This document shows positions 10,679 through 19,069 of a stretch of DNA of 64,000 nucleotides, one piece after another. A program made the position numbers and the translations under genes. Location: contig NZ_CP047243.1 of the NCBI RefSeq assembly GCF_009856605.1, positions 124,001-188,000 on the forward strand, written 5' to 3'. Under the pieces are notes generated by a model. The model was not told the DNA's origin and did not search any database. It saw only the letters and a list, made by a program, of their open reading frames with translations. Positions within the stretch are counted from its first letter, which is position 1. Each line of letters begins with the position of its first letter. The DNA comes from Trichormus variabilis 0441 (lineage in GTDB: Bacteria; Cyanobacteriota; Cyanobacteriia; Cyanobacteriales; Nostocaceae).

Positions 10679-10702
10679 CTTTGCTTCGGCGTAGCCGTTT
10701 TT
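10679..10702. repeat. Dispersed repeat, copy 1
   Basis: A 23-base stretch with core CTTCGGCGTAGCCG is repeated exactly at 11291-11313, and a decayed form (CTTTGGCGTAGCT) lies at 11406-11418. All three sit upstream of minus-strand genes or between genes. They resemble the short palindromic repeats common in Nostoc genomes. Confidence 0.6.
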
Positions 10703-10762
10703 CTCTGTGACATCCACAAAAGCGATCGCACCGTGAAGCGTAGTCGGTGCGATCGCTGGGGA

Positions 10763-11206
10763 CTAAGCAGTAAGAGTGCGCGATTTGGTGGACTGACGTT
10801 TAGGAGTAGAGGCTCCTTTTCGAGGCGTGGACGATTTTGCTCCCTTGGACTTGCGTTTGGTCGATTGTACTTCTTGAGCAATTACTGGTGGTAGCAGTCG
10901 TAGGCTAGGAAATGGAACTATAACTGCTGGTGCTGGCGCAGAATGGTGAGAGGATTGCGGTTCTAGATTCCAGGGGTCGGGTATTTCCTCAAAAGCGATT
11001 ATGGGAGTGGATTGTTCGATTTGGGGCTGTGGAGTGGGTTGTAGTGCAACGGCGGAAACTGTAGGCTGTTCAATGACGGGTGGTTGCCATCCGGCTGGAG
11101 GTAATGGTACAACCCACAAGCCGCTAACGAAATCGAAAACCATCAATGAAACAATGCCCATAACGACTGCTTGAATCATGAGGGTGAGGGTATTTTGAAT
11201 ATCCAT
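10763..11206 (-). CDS. Small membrane-anchored protein with Pro-rich linker and basic tail
   Basis: 147 residues from ATG 11206, which has GGAG six bases upstream; an in-frame TTG at 11218 is less likely. One N-terminal membrane helix (MIQAVVMGIVSLMVFDFVSGL), then a Pro/Gln-rich middle of about 70 residues, then a Lys/Ser/Thr/Arg-rich C-terminus (KRKSKGAKSSTPRKGA). The layout suggests an inner-membrane anchor with a tail that could touch DNA or an acidic partner. It lies directly upstream of, and in the same direction as, the methylase-helicase gene, so the two may be co-transcribed. I do not recognise a family. Confidence 0.65.
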   Translation of the reverse strand: MDIQNTLTLMIQAVVMGIVSLMVFDFVSGLWVVPLPPAGWQPPVIEQPTVSAVALQPTPQPQIEQSTPIIAFEEIPDPWNLEPQSSHHSAPAPAVIVPFPSLRLLPPVIAQEVQSTKRKSKGAKSSTPRKGASTPKRQSTKSRTLTA

Positions 11207-11218
11207 GATTAACTCCAA

Positions 11219-11520
11219 AAATTTGTACTGGTTGAATATGGTGAGGAGTTGCAGTTGGGTTTGAAGCGTTTGGTCGCTGCAACTCTCACGCTTTGCTTCG
11301 GCGTAGCCGTTTTCATCTAGTTGTTAAAGCGATGATCAAGAGAAAATACTCCCATCCGATTTAACACGAATAGGATGACAATTACTCATCAGATTGTCTT
11401 CCTGGCTTTGGCGTAGCTATGAAAATCTAGTTCAAAAAGTTAGTGATTATGTTTACCTAAAGCATTGAAATCTTGCTACTAAAAGCTAAGATCCAAAAAG
11501 TCAATAAATTGAAATAAGTA
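11219..11520. other. Divergent intergenic region with dispersed repeat copies
   Basis: About 300 bases between a minus-strand and a plus-strand gene. It holds repeat copies at 11291-11313 and 11406-11418, each followed by a short ATCTAGTT stretch. No RNA gene or small ORF could be supported. Confidence 0.5.
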
Positions 11521-11772
11521 ATGGCAAGCAAAGAAATCCAAGTCAGAGAGTACACCGTCAGAGCGCACCAACGCACAATACACACCCGCACATTCAACTT
11601 TGTGTGTAAGCAATGTGATCAACCGACAAGCCGGGAGACGTTTGGAGTACGCCCTCTGTATTGTGAAATCTGCCGCCCACCTTCGGCTCCTAAGAAGTCT
11701 GCCGCCGCACCTCCCAAGAAGGCCAAGCCGAGGGCTAAGGTTTATAAGAGTGATGTGGATTTTAAGAAATAG
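11521..11772 (+). CDS. Small zinc-ribbon protein with basic tail
   Basis: 83 residues. Two CxxC pairs (CKQC near residue 29 and CEIC near 48) are spaced as in a zinc ribbon, followed by a Lys/Ala/Pro-rich tail ([16 protein letters not shown]) likely to bind nucleic acid. The 3' half of this gene is repeated in decayed form at 13030-13137, on the other side of the sigma factor gene. A role in transcription or DNA binding is guessed from composition only. No strong ribosome binding site is seen ahead of the ATG (TTGAAATAAGTA). Confidence 0.7.
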   Translation: MASKEIQVREYTVRAHQRTIHTRTFNFVCKQCDQPTSRETFGVRPLYCEICRPPSAPKKSAAAPPKKAKPRAKVYKSDVDFKK

Positions 11773-11803
11773 TTGTGGGGCGATCGCTAACCCTAAACAA
11801 AAT

Positions 11804-11830
11804 GCTTCTGGTGAATTACTTACCAGAAGC
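11804..11830. terminator. Hairpin after the zinc-ribbon gene
   Basis: A 9-bp perfect stem GCTTCTGGT/ACCAGAAGC with a 9-base loop, 31 bases after the stop. No T run follows, so it may be a weak terminator or an mRNA-stabilising structure. The rest of 11831-12072 shows nothing identifiable beyond being the sigma-factor promoter region. Confidence 0.4.
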
Positions 11831-12072
11831 CGAAGAGTGTGATTGAGTTTGGACGATTGGAGCCATTAATAGTTCAAAAGTACTATATAAATCGAAGTCC
11901 TTCTATACTTGGTCAGTTGAACTAATTGTCAATCAAAAAGCAGGTCAGTATTATTGTAGAAATTAGATTCAAGAGGACAAAAATGCCCAATTTTTGCAAA
12001 TTGTAAAGCACATTTTATTTTGACATTTGATGCCGATAAAGTAATTTCAGGCTTTTAGAGAAAAATAGAAGA

Positions 12073-13017
12073 ATGTCCCCCCAGCCAGATAGCGTAGGCA
12101 TCTACTTACGAGAAATCTCTAAATATCCCATGCTGACTCCAGAGCAAGAAATTACTTTGGCCAGACAGGTAAAGCAGATGACAGTAGTTCAACAGCATAA
12201 ACAAGTTCTCGAAGAGCAACTACATCAACAGCTAAATATACAGCAACTGGCTGCTGACATGGGAAAAAGCGAAACCGAAGTATTCCAGATTCTGCGGTTA
12301 GGGCAGAAAGCAAAAGAAAAGATGATTGCAGCTAATCTGCGGTTGGTGGTAGCGATCGCCAAAAAGTATCGGTGGAGTCAACTAGAATTTTTGGATTTAG
12401 TGCAAGAAGGTTCTATTGGGTTGCAAAAAGCAGTCGAGAGATTTGACCCGAATCGCGGGTACAAGTTTTCGACCTGTGCTTACTGGTGGATTCGGCAAGA
12501 AATCACAAAGGCGATCGCCAATAAATCGACCACAATCAGAACACCAAGTCACATGAATGACCGCTTGATTAAACTCAAAAAAGTACAACGAGAACTAGTA
12601 AAAATCCTGGGTCGGGAGCCAAATATTGCAGAAATAGCAGAATTTGCTGAACTTGAGCCAAATCAAGTGAGAGAATGTTTGATAGCGTTTCGCCATCCTC
12701 TGTCTTTAGATCGGCCAATGGGTCAAGAGGATGAAGTTGACTTTTTGGAAATTCTGCCTGCTGATGGCACTTCCCCAAATGAATACCTAGACGAAGGATT
12801 TCTACGACAAGATTTGGCGAATTGTTTGATCACACTCAAGCCACTGCAAAAACAGGTGCTGATGTTGCGCTTTGGTTTGGGTAGTGTTGACAAGCTCTCG
12901 ACCAAACAAATTGCCGAAAGACTCAACATAAAACAAGCAAAAGTTGGGACAACTCAAAAACAGGCGATAAAAGTTTTGCATCGTCAGCAACCGCAGATGC
13001 GAGAGTATTTGGCTTGA
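12073..13017 (+). CDS. RNA polymerase sigma factor, sigma-70 group 2 type
   Basis: 314 residues. Region 1.2 is at the N-terminus (DSVGIYLREISKYPMLTPEQE), region 2 near residues 90-150 with LRLVVAIAKKY, DLVQEGSIGL, FDPNRGYKFSTCAYWWIRQ and IRTPSHM, region 3 around 165-220, and region 4 at the end with RFGL and an HTH near STKQIAERLN. The core resembles cyanobacterial SigB/SigD-type group 2 factors and lacks the long N-terminal region of SigA. Region 4.2 is less conserved than usual (KQAKVGTTQKQAIKVL), which could alter -35 recognition. On a plasmid-like backbone it could direct expression of element genes; that is inference. Confidence 0.93.
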   Translation: MSPQPDSVGIYLREISKYPMLTPEQEITLARQVKQMTVVQQHKQVLEEQLHQQLNIQQLAADMGKSETEVFQILRLGQKAKEKMIAANLRLVVAIAKKYRWSQLEFLDLVQEGSIGLQKAVERFDPNRGYKFSTCAYWWIRQEITKAIANKSTTIRTPSHMNDRLIKLKKVQRELVKILGREPNIAEIAEFAELEPNQVRECLIAFRHPLSLDRPMGQEDEVDFLEILPADGTSPNEYLDEGFLRQDLANCLITLKPLQKQVLMLRFGLGSVDKLSTKQIAERLNIKQAKVGTTQKQAIKVLHRQQPQMREYLA

Positions 13018-13029
13018 GGGCTGTCATCT

Positions 13030-13137
13030 ATACTGTGAACTGTGAAACCTGCTGTCCGCCGCAGGCTTTTAAGAAGTTTGTCGCCCCACTTCTAAAGAAG
13101 GGTAAGCTCAGAGCCATAACATACATGAGTGATGAGT
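13030..13137 (+). pseudogene. Decayed duplicate of the zinc-ribbon gene 3' end
   Basis: The segment follows 11656-11760 base by base with many changes: TGTGAAACCTGC matches TGTGAAATCTGC (the second CxxC), then AAGAAG...AAGAAGG...AAG and GAGTGATG align in the same order. The frame is no longer usable. With the intact copy it brackets the sigma factor gene as a direct repeat. Confidence 0.6.
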
Positions 13138-13195
13138 GAACTGAATTAAAGTAGTATTGATGGCCAATGAACCTGGTTCATCGATGTTCTAAATC

Positions 13196-15415
13196 ATGGA
13201 TATATTTGACCAAAATTTAATCAACCAAATTCAAACCCAAGCGCCGTTAGCCGCGCGGATGCGTCCGCGAACACTGGATGAATTTGTTGGGCAAGACCAT
13301 ATTATTGGCCCTGGTAGGCTGTTACGACGAGCAATCAGTTTAGACCAGCTATCGTCGCTGATTTTCTACGGCCCTCCAGGAACGGGAAAAACGACTCTAG
13401 CGCGTGTGATAGCCAATACAACTCGCGCTCATTTTCTGGCAATAAATGCAGTTCTCTCAGGTGTCAAAGAAATTAGAGCCGCGATTGACACAGCACAAGA
13501 ACAACGTAAATTTCATAACCAACGTACTATTCTGTTTGTGGATGAGGTTCATCGTTTTAATAAATCTCAGCAAGATGCACTGTTACCCTGGGTAGAAAAT
13601 GGGACGGTGATATTAATTGGTGCAACTACAGAAAATCCTTACTTTGAAGTTAATAAGGCTTTGGTAAGTCGTTCACGCATTTTTCAACTCAAAGCACTCA
13701 ATGACGAGGATTTGTACAAAGTTGTAGAGCAAACCTTAACTGACGAACAAAGAGGTTATGGTCGCTTAAAAGTAAAAATTGATGATGAAGCGTTAAAGCA
13801 CTTAGTAAATGTTGCTAACGGAGATGCACGTTCACTACTAAATGCGTTGGAATTAGCAGTGGAAACAACACCACCTGATGAAACTGGAGTAGTTCACATC
13901 AATTTAGCAGTAGCAGAAGAGTCAATTCAACAACGAGCAGTTTTATATGATAAAGAAGGTGATGTTCATTTTGATACGGTTAGTGCCTTTATCAAAAGTT
14001 TGCGTGGCTCAGATCCAGATGCAGCGTTGTACTGGTTAGCAAAAATGGTTTATGCCGGAGAAGACCCACGATTTATCTTCCGGCGAATGCTAATTCTGGC
14101 AAGTGAGGATGTAGGACTGGCTGATCCGAATGCTGTGGTGGTAGTGAATGCTTGTAATGAAGCGTTTGACCGAGTAGGGATGCCAGAAGGTCGTTATCAT
14201 TTGGCACAAGCAGCGTTGTATTTAGCCACAGCAGCAAAGTCAAACAGTGTGATGGAATTTTTTGATGCGTTGGCAGCGATTGAGCAAGAAAAAGAGGCAG
14301 AAGTTCCCAACAATTTGAAAGATGCGAACCGCGACAAGAAAGGTTTTGGACATGGGGCTGGTTATCTTTACCCTTATGCTTATCGAGATCACTGGGTAGC
14401 ACAGCAATATTTACCCGCCACTTTGCAAGGACAAGTATTCTATCAACCTTCACTACAAGGACGAGAACGACAAATCAGTACCGAAGTGTCTCGCCGTCGA
14501 GAAGCTCAACTGGCGGCATTAGTCGAAGGAAATGCGATCGCTCCGCTAGAGATATTAACTTACGCTACTCCTGACCGAGCTAGTGAGCGTTGGTTGCAAA
14601 GGACGCTTTCTCAAGTAGGCACACAATTAGCCACAGTGCGCGATCGCATTTTTGAATTAGCGCAATTGCAACGTCACCATGTTGTACTAGAACTCAATGC
14701 TGGAAGTGGTTTGCTAACGTGGGAAGCGGTAAGGCAAACTCCTGAAGGTGGAGTTTATGCCTGTGTTCGTGCCAGTAAAGATGCGAATGCACTATCCCAA
14801 CAAGCAGCGTCACTAAAAGAACTGATACGTCCACAAATTTTACAAGCCTCAATTCCTGAATTAGTTGAGGTGATAACTCAACAAGCAGCAAATGTCCAAT
14901 TTGATTTTATTATTGGCCGCAATGTTTTAGTTTCTGAGCTTGATAAGTCAAATGTGGTTCAAAATCTAGCAAAAATAATACCACAAAGAGGAAGGCTCAT
15001 ATTGGCAGAGACTGTACCGCGTTACGCTCAACGGCTTTACCGTCTACTAGAAGATTACCCACTAGATAGCAAGTTATACAAAAGCTTAATGTCAGCAGAA
15101 GAAGCAATTTATGATGACGGCTCCGACCCCATGCTCAATTGGGATATGGATGATTTGCGTGATGTTTTTAAATTAGCCGGGCTAGAGGCAGATGTAATTG
15201 TTGAGCTAAATTCAACGCAAATGCACATTAGTAGCCATTTCCTGGAGCGTTTATTTACAGATAATAATGATCGTCCAAGCTACGCACAACGTCTTGGACG
15301 AAATCTAACACCAGAAGAGCTACAAAAGGTTAAGGCAATATTTGCACAGTATCTGCTGAATCAAACAATTCTTTGGGAAAGTACTATCGCTTTTATTCAA
15401 GTAAATAAAAAGTAA
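13196..15415 (+). CDS. RarA/MgsA-type AAA+ ATPase fused to a methyltransferase-like domain
   Basis: 739 residues, against about 430-450 for RarA alone. Residues 1 to about 430 are a clamp-loader-like AAA+ ATPase: RMRPRTLDEFVGQDH, Walker A GPPGTGKTT near 58, Walker B FVDEVHRF near 116, sensor GATTENP, and the C-terminal MgsA part with RMLILASEDVGLADP and PEGRYHLAQA. RarA acts at stalled replication forks. The extra C-terminal part from about 490 has a Rossmann motif I (ELNAGSGLLTWE) and the predicted strands of a class I SAM methyltransferase, without a clear NPPY catalytic motif. I recall similar long forms in other cyanobacteria. It converges with parB, 55 bases away. Confidence 0.88.
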   Translation: MDIFDQNLINQIQTQAPLAARMRPRTLDEFVGQDHIIGPGRLLRRAISLDQLSSLIFYGPPGTGKTTLARVIANTTRAHFLAINAVLSGVKEIRAAIDTAQEQRKFHNQRTILFVDEVHRFNKSQQDALLPWVENGTVILIGATTENPYFEVNKALVSRSRIFQLKALNDEDLYKVVEQTLTDEQRGYGRLKVKIDDEALKHLVNVANGDARSLLNALELAVETTPPDETGVVHINLAVAEESIQQRAVLYDKEGDVHFDTVSAFIKSLRGSDPDAALYWLAKMVYAGEDPRFIFRRMLILASEDVGLADPNAVVVVNACNEAFDRVGMPEGRYHLAQAALYLATAAKSNSVMEFFDALAAIEQEKEAEVPNNLKDANRDKKGFGHGAGYLYPYAYRDHWVAQQYLPATLQGQVFYQPSLQGRERQISTEVSRRREAQLAALVEGNAIAPLEILTYATPDRASERWLQRTLSQVGTQLATVRDRIFELAQLQRHHVVLELNAGSGLLTWEAVRQTPEGGVYACVRASKDANALSQQAASLKELIRPQILQASIPELVEVITQQAANVQFDFIIGRNVLVSELDKSNVVQNLAKIIPQRGRLILAETVPRYAQRLYRLLEDYPLDSKLYKSLMSAEEAIYDDGSDPMLNWDMDDLRDVFKLAGLEADVIVELNSTQMHISSHFLERLFTDNNDRPSYAQRLGRNLTPEELQKVKAIFAQYLLNQTILWESTIAFIQVNKK

Positions 15416-15470
15416 ACACTGCTAGTTAATTTACCCAACTAACAGCGAATTAAGAAATAGTACCTTAATA

Positions 15471-16601
15471 CTATATATTTTTCTGTTGGCGACTCAATTC
15501 TTCTATCTCAACCAGTTTTTGTTGTAAAAGTATTTTAAGCTCCTCAAGTTGCTTACTACTTACATTTACTAATGACTCTTTAGAAATACTGCTGATTTTT
15601 TGAATAATAGATTTCACCTCTTTTGATTCAGATTCAGTTTTTGTTATATATTCAGCCTTAACTTTTTTAATAAGTTCGCGTGTTTCAGGTACTGTAAGAT
15701 TTTCTGCTAAAACTTTTTGAGTAATTATAGTTCGCTCTTTTAAAGCCTTTTCTTCAGATGTATCTAAAGCTTTTGCTGATAATGTTGATAGTGCCAACGC
15801 GTGCGCCCCTTTCAGCCCTTTCTGACGAATCGCATTTTTTAAATCATCAGGTAAGGACAGCATAGGTATTAAATTAGATTTGACTGAAGCCGGATTTAAA
15901 CCCAACTCCAACAATGATAAAAACAAATTTTGTTCTTCACCTATAATCCTCAGTGATTCTAATCCTTGTTTTTGCTCATCTACATCTAAACTTGTCAATT
16001 TTGCCAATTCTTTGATGTTACTGTCGCGTTCAATACGTTTGAGTACAGTTGCCAGTGCTGTAGTAATTTCCTCAGAACTTAATGCAGTTGCTTTAGTCAC
16101 CTCTTGAATTACAGCTTCCGCCTTATCTAATGGGTTTAAGTCTTCAAATCCTAGAAATGTAATTAATGATGATTGTGTCAAATCCTTGGGCATAGGTACT
16201 ACAACAGCCCGAATGGATTTCCATCCTAGTAGCTTTGCTCCCTCAGTACGCAGTTGACCGTCCAACAGGATATAACGACCATCTTCTTGAGCTACAAGAA
16301 TTATTGGGGTAATCTGCCCATGTTTTTTCAGTAGTCTAGCTTTAGCTTGAATGGATTCTAACGTTATCGTTTGCCTGGGTTGATGAGGATTAGGATCTAT
16401 TAATTCAAGCTCAATCTCTACTTCTCCCGCACTACTTTTGAGTTTTTCCCGTAGTATTTGTAACTCAGCTTCCAGTTCTGGGGATTGCTTAATTCTCAGT
16501 TGTTCTATTTCTGCTTGCAGTTGAGCAATTTTTTTTTCTTGGTCAGTTTTCTGAACTGCACCTTTAAATTTTTCACCTATTTGGGGCAAACCTCGTGCCA
16601 T
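15471..16601 (-). CDS. parB: ParB-family partition protein
   Basis: 376 residues. Residues about 18-55 are a heptad-rich coiled coil, followed by the ParB N-terminal domain from ELIDPNPHQPRQ near 83 through HGQITPIILV and YILLDGQLRTEG, the place of the CTP-binding GERRxRA box, here changed to GQLRTEG. An HTH-type region (LSSEEITTAL, then IKELAKLTSLDVDEQK) follows, and the C-terminus is rich in Glu and Lys. It would bind a centromere and feed into ParA-driven segregation. It begins 9 bases after the parA stop, so the two form an operon. The altered box may mean a plasmid-type ParB with changed nucleotide use; that is inference. Confidence 0.9.
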   Translation of the reverse strand: MARGLPQIGEKFKGAVQKTDQEKKIAQLQAEIEQLRIKQSPELEAELQILREKLKSSAGEVEIELELIDPNPHQPRQTITLESIQAKARLLKKHGQITPIILVAQEDGRYILLDGQLRTEGAKLLGWKSIRAVVVPMPKDLTQSSLITFLGFEDLNPLDKAEAVIQEVTKATALSSEEITTALATVLKRIERDSNIKELAKLTSLDVDEQKQGLESLRIIGEEQNLFLSLLELGLNPASVKSNLIPMLSLPDDLKNAIRQKGLKGAHALALSTLSAKALDTSEEKALKERTIITQKVLAENLTVPETRELIKKVKAEYITKTESESKEVKSIIQKISSISKESLVNVSSKQLEELKILLQQKLVEIEELSRQQKNI

Positions 16602-16610
16602 GAATACTCC

Positions 16611-17399
16611 TTACTTGTTTTTGATCAATTGAATCACATCATCAGCAATTTGTTTAAAGTCTTTACAAGCTGGATGTTTATTTCGGTATTTATGCAAAGG
16701 TAGCCCATGAGCGCTGGCATTCTTGAATTCATTAGAACTGCGAATTTTGGGATAAAGTTTTATATCTAGTTGTAGGGCAATTTCTGGCAGTTGCGAATGA
16801 TACTGTCTGTGCATGGCTACTGTCTCATCATACATACTAGGTACAAAACCTAAAATCTGAGGTTTGGGAGTTAATTGTAATTCCTCAGATGTATTCATGC
16901 ACCACTCTACCAATTCTGCTGAACCTGAAATTGCTTTCATCTCAAGTTGTATTGGTACTAAAATATGGGTTGCAGCAGCTAAAGCATTGACGTTAAGCAT
17001 TCCCAACGTAGCAGGACAGTCTACAATAACTAGATCATGGGGTAAAGAATATTTTTGTAATCTGTCTGCTAACATATATTCTCCTCTCTTACGAATTACT
17101 AACTCATTAGCTATTTCTGCGAGTAATGGATGTCCTTGGCAAACCTCTATTCGGGGTTCATCCCATGCTGATGCTAAAGCCCAATCACCTATAAAATCTT
17201 TTGATAATACTTTAAACATTGTCTTCTCGGCTTCTGCGGCTTCTAATCCACAAAACACATCAAGCGATCGCTGCGGATCTAAATCTAACAGTGCCACTTT
17301 TAACTTACGCCGACTTACTTCATAAGCTAAGTGTACTGATAAAGTACTTTTTCCTACCCCACCAGCATTTGCTAAAACAGCTATTACTACTTGTGACAT
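16611..17399 (-). CDS. parA: ParA-family partition ATPase with unusual Walker A
   Basis: 262 residues, a small type-Ib-length ParA without an N-terminal HTH. The P-loop at residues 11-19 reads NAGGVGKST: the catalytic K17 is kept, but Ala12 takes the place of the signature lysine of the KGGxGKT deviant motif. Other motifs are normal: LLDLDPQRS near 38-46, VIVDCPATLG, and the C-terminal KYRNKHPACKDF. It would form an ATP-dependent gradient on nucleoid DNA that moves ParB-bound plasmid. It is the first gene of parAB; the 392-base divergent gap to parM holds likely promoters and centromere-like sites. Confidence 0.92.
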   Translation of the reverse strand: MSQVVIAVLANAGGVGKSTLSVHLAYEVSRRKLKVALLDLDPQRSLDVFCGLEAAEAEKTMFKVLSKDFIGDWALASAWDEPRIEVCQGHPLLAEIANELVIRKRGEYMLADRLQKYSLPHDLVIVDCPATLGMLNVNALAAATHILVPIQLEMKAISGSAELVEWCMNTSEELQLTPKPQILGFVPSMYDETVAMHRQYHSQLPEIALQLDIKLYPKIRSSNEFKNASAHGLPLHKYRNKHPACKDFKQIADDVIQLIKNK

Positions 17400-17654
17400 T
17401 GAAACACCTCAGTATATCAATACTATTTCAGTAACTTAAAACAAGTCTTTTAATCTTTATCTCTTTAGTTTTTGCAATTACTTATATTCGGTTTTATGTC
17501 GAATTTTAAAATTCGACAACTTTTGAGCTTGTTATGATTCGCTATCACCCCAACAGTTCCAGGATGCTTTAAGTAATTCTGTGAAGGTATGAGTAGAGAA
17601 TTAGTAACACGTTTACCATGCTTTTAAAATTTTGAAAAGCAAATATTTTTATTA

Positions 17655-17730
17655 GGGTACATATAGGTACTAAATGTACCCCAAATATAATTAAAAACTT
17701 TTTGATTCAATTTAGTACCCATATAGGGTA
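17655..17730. promoter_or_regulatory. GGTAC/GGGTA palindromes upstream of parM (candidate centromere or operator)
   Basis: GGGTACA (17655-17661) is the exact reverse complement of TGTACCC (17675-17681), with another GGTAC between them at 17666-17670. A second palindrome TACCC-ATATA-GGGTA lies at 17716-17730. Repeats upstream of a parM gene are where ParR binds in type II systems, serving both as centromere and promoter operator. The rest of the gap 17400-17654 shows nothing else that I can name. Confidence 0.55.
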
Positions 17731-17791
17731 TATTTAGATGGCTTTTAGGCTATTTTTACTGTTATTAACTTTCGTATCTTATTTAACATTG

Positions 17792-18730
17792 ATGACAAGC
17801 ATTCACGGTTTACAAAAAATATTTTCCGCAGGGTTCGATAATGGCTACGGCAATCTAAAACTGCTTGTTGATGGCTTTGATGTTGTCCGCATCCCCAGCT
17901 ACATCTCTACGGCCGACATGGAAGATGTGCCAGGGAGAGTGGAGTTTGAAGGCAAGGCTTACACTGTTGGCGAATCAGCTTTTCGTGCTGGAACCCATTT
18001 TGAACGCAACACCGACAGCAACGAAAACAAAGTCAAGAATGCGCTGACGACTTTGCTGGGAGCATTAGCACATTTGCCACACCGCAAAGCATGGCATTTG
18101 AAGATGGTGGTCAGCTTACATGATGTCGGTTTAGCAGAAGAATTAAAGCAAGTGCTTAATGGTGAATATCAGCCGATACTTGCAGGTAAACCATCAGAAG
18201 TGAAAGTAGAAGTGCTGAAGGTGATCCCTGAAGGAATGGGAGCATTATTTGGACAGCCACTACCCAAAAAATTGACTGTGCTGGACTTCGGCAATGGTAC
18301 AACTTTGTTTTCGCGTTACAACCAGGGTAAACGAGAAGTACATACCCCATACCCAACAGGTGTTGAAGTTCTCATCGACGATATTGCCCAAAAGATGAAG
18401 CACCTCAATGGTGGTAAAGTCGCAGATCCAGCTAAAATTCGCTATTGCCTAGAGAAGGGACATACTCGTTACAACCGTGATATCGATATCAAAGATATTT
18501 ACATTGCTTGCCTAAAAGACTGGTACGAAAAATACTTGAAGAAAGCAGTGAATCTGGCACTTGATGCCAAGCATTCTGGTGACGAACTCTGGGCTATCGG
18601 TGGTGGTTGTCTGTTACCGGGATTTACAAAGCTGCTGGAAAAAAACGGGTTCAAAGTTTTGGATAATCCAGTAGAAGCGAATGTCGTAGGGCTTCTAGAA
18701 ATGGCGAAAACCATTGCAAGCAAGAATTAG
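17792..18730 (+). CDS. parM: ParM/StbA-like actin-type plasmid segregation ATPase
   Basis: 312 residues from ATG 17792. The frame is open from ATG 17738, but that would add a hydrophobic leader foreign to the family. Actin-fold motifs: phosphate-1 SAGFDNGYGNLK at the N-terminus, phosphate-2 VLDFGNGTTLF near 170, and adenosine motif WAIGGGCLLPG near 268. ParM-type proteins polymerise with ATP and push plasmid copies apart through a ParR-centromere complex. The following small gene fits ParR by position, and the palindromes upstream fit a centromere. It is divergent from parA, so the replicon carries two partition machineries. Confidence 0.85.
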   Translation: MTSIHGLQKIFSAGFDNGYGNLKLLVDGFDVVRIPSYISTADMEDVPGRVEFEGKAYTVGESAFRAGTHFERNTDSNENKVKNALTTLLGALAHLPHRKAWHLKMVVSLHDVGLAEELKQVLNGEYQPILAGKPSEVKVEVLKVIPEGMGALFGQPLPKKLTVLDFGNGTTLFSRYNQGKREVHTPYPTGVEVLIDDIAQKMKHLNGGKVADPAKIRYCLEKGHTRYNRDIDIKDIYIACLKDWYEKYLKKAVNLALDAKHSGDELWAIGGGCLLPGFTKLLEKNGFKVLDNPVEANVVGLLEMAKTIASKN

Positions 18731-18754
18731 TAAGTTCAGTGTGAGGTGAAAAAC

Positions 18755-19066
18755 ATGAGAAAAGAACAAGACAACACACCAGAGAGAGTTCGTATCAGAG
18801 ACAGCTATCGCCAACGCATATTTATGGAATCGCAAAACCTGGATAAAAGTTATCAGGAAACTCTGCATTTTATTATTGATTGCTATTTCGCCTTCAAGAA
18901 AGGTGCGTTTCCTCTGCAACTAGGAGGGGTGCAAACATCAATTGCCCCTCTGGTAACTATTACTCAAGATCAACCCCAGACCCAAGAACCGGAGCCAGTT
19001 ACCACTACACCCCAAACACCGGAAAAACCTGATGAAGATACATTTACACTAGATTTCGATTTGTAA
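18755..19066 (+). CDS. Small ParR-like adaptor (inferred from position)
   Basis: 103 residues from ATG 18755, preceded by GAGG eight bases upstream; an in-frame GTG at 18746 overlaps that site and is rejected. The N-terminus is charged (RKEQDNTPERVRIRDSYRQRIF) and predicted helical, like the DNA-binding part of ribbon-helix-helix adaptors, while the C-terminus is Thr/Pro/Glu-rich and ends in an acidic DEDTFTLDFDL. In ParMR systems the acidic/hydrophobic C-terminus of ParR caps the ParM filament, which suits this tail. It follows parM by 24 bases. No sequence family is recognised; the call rests on synteny and layout. Confidence 0.6.
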   Translation: MRKEQDNTPERVRIRDSYRQRIFMESQNLDKSYQETLHFIIDCYFAFKKGAFPLQLGGVQTSIAPLVTITQDQPQTQEPEPVTTTPQTPEKPDEDTFTLDFDL

Positions 19067-19069
19067 AAT

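Noticed and set aside
17738..17791. Longer ParM start with a hydrophobic leader
   Set aside because: ParM proteins are cytoplasmic and the conserved fold starts just after ATG 17792.
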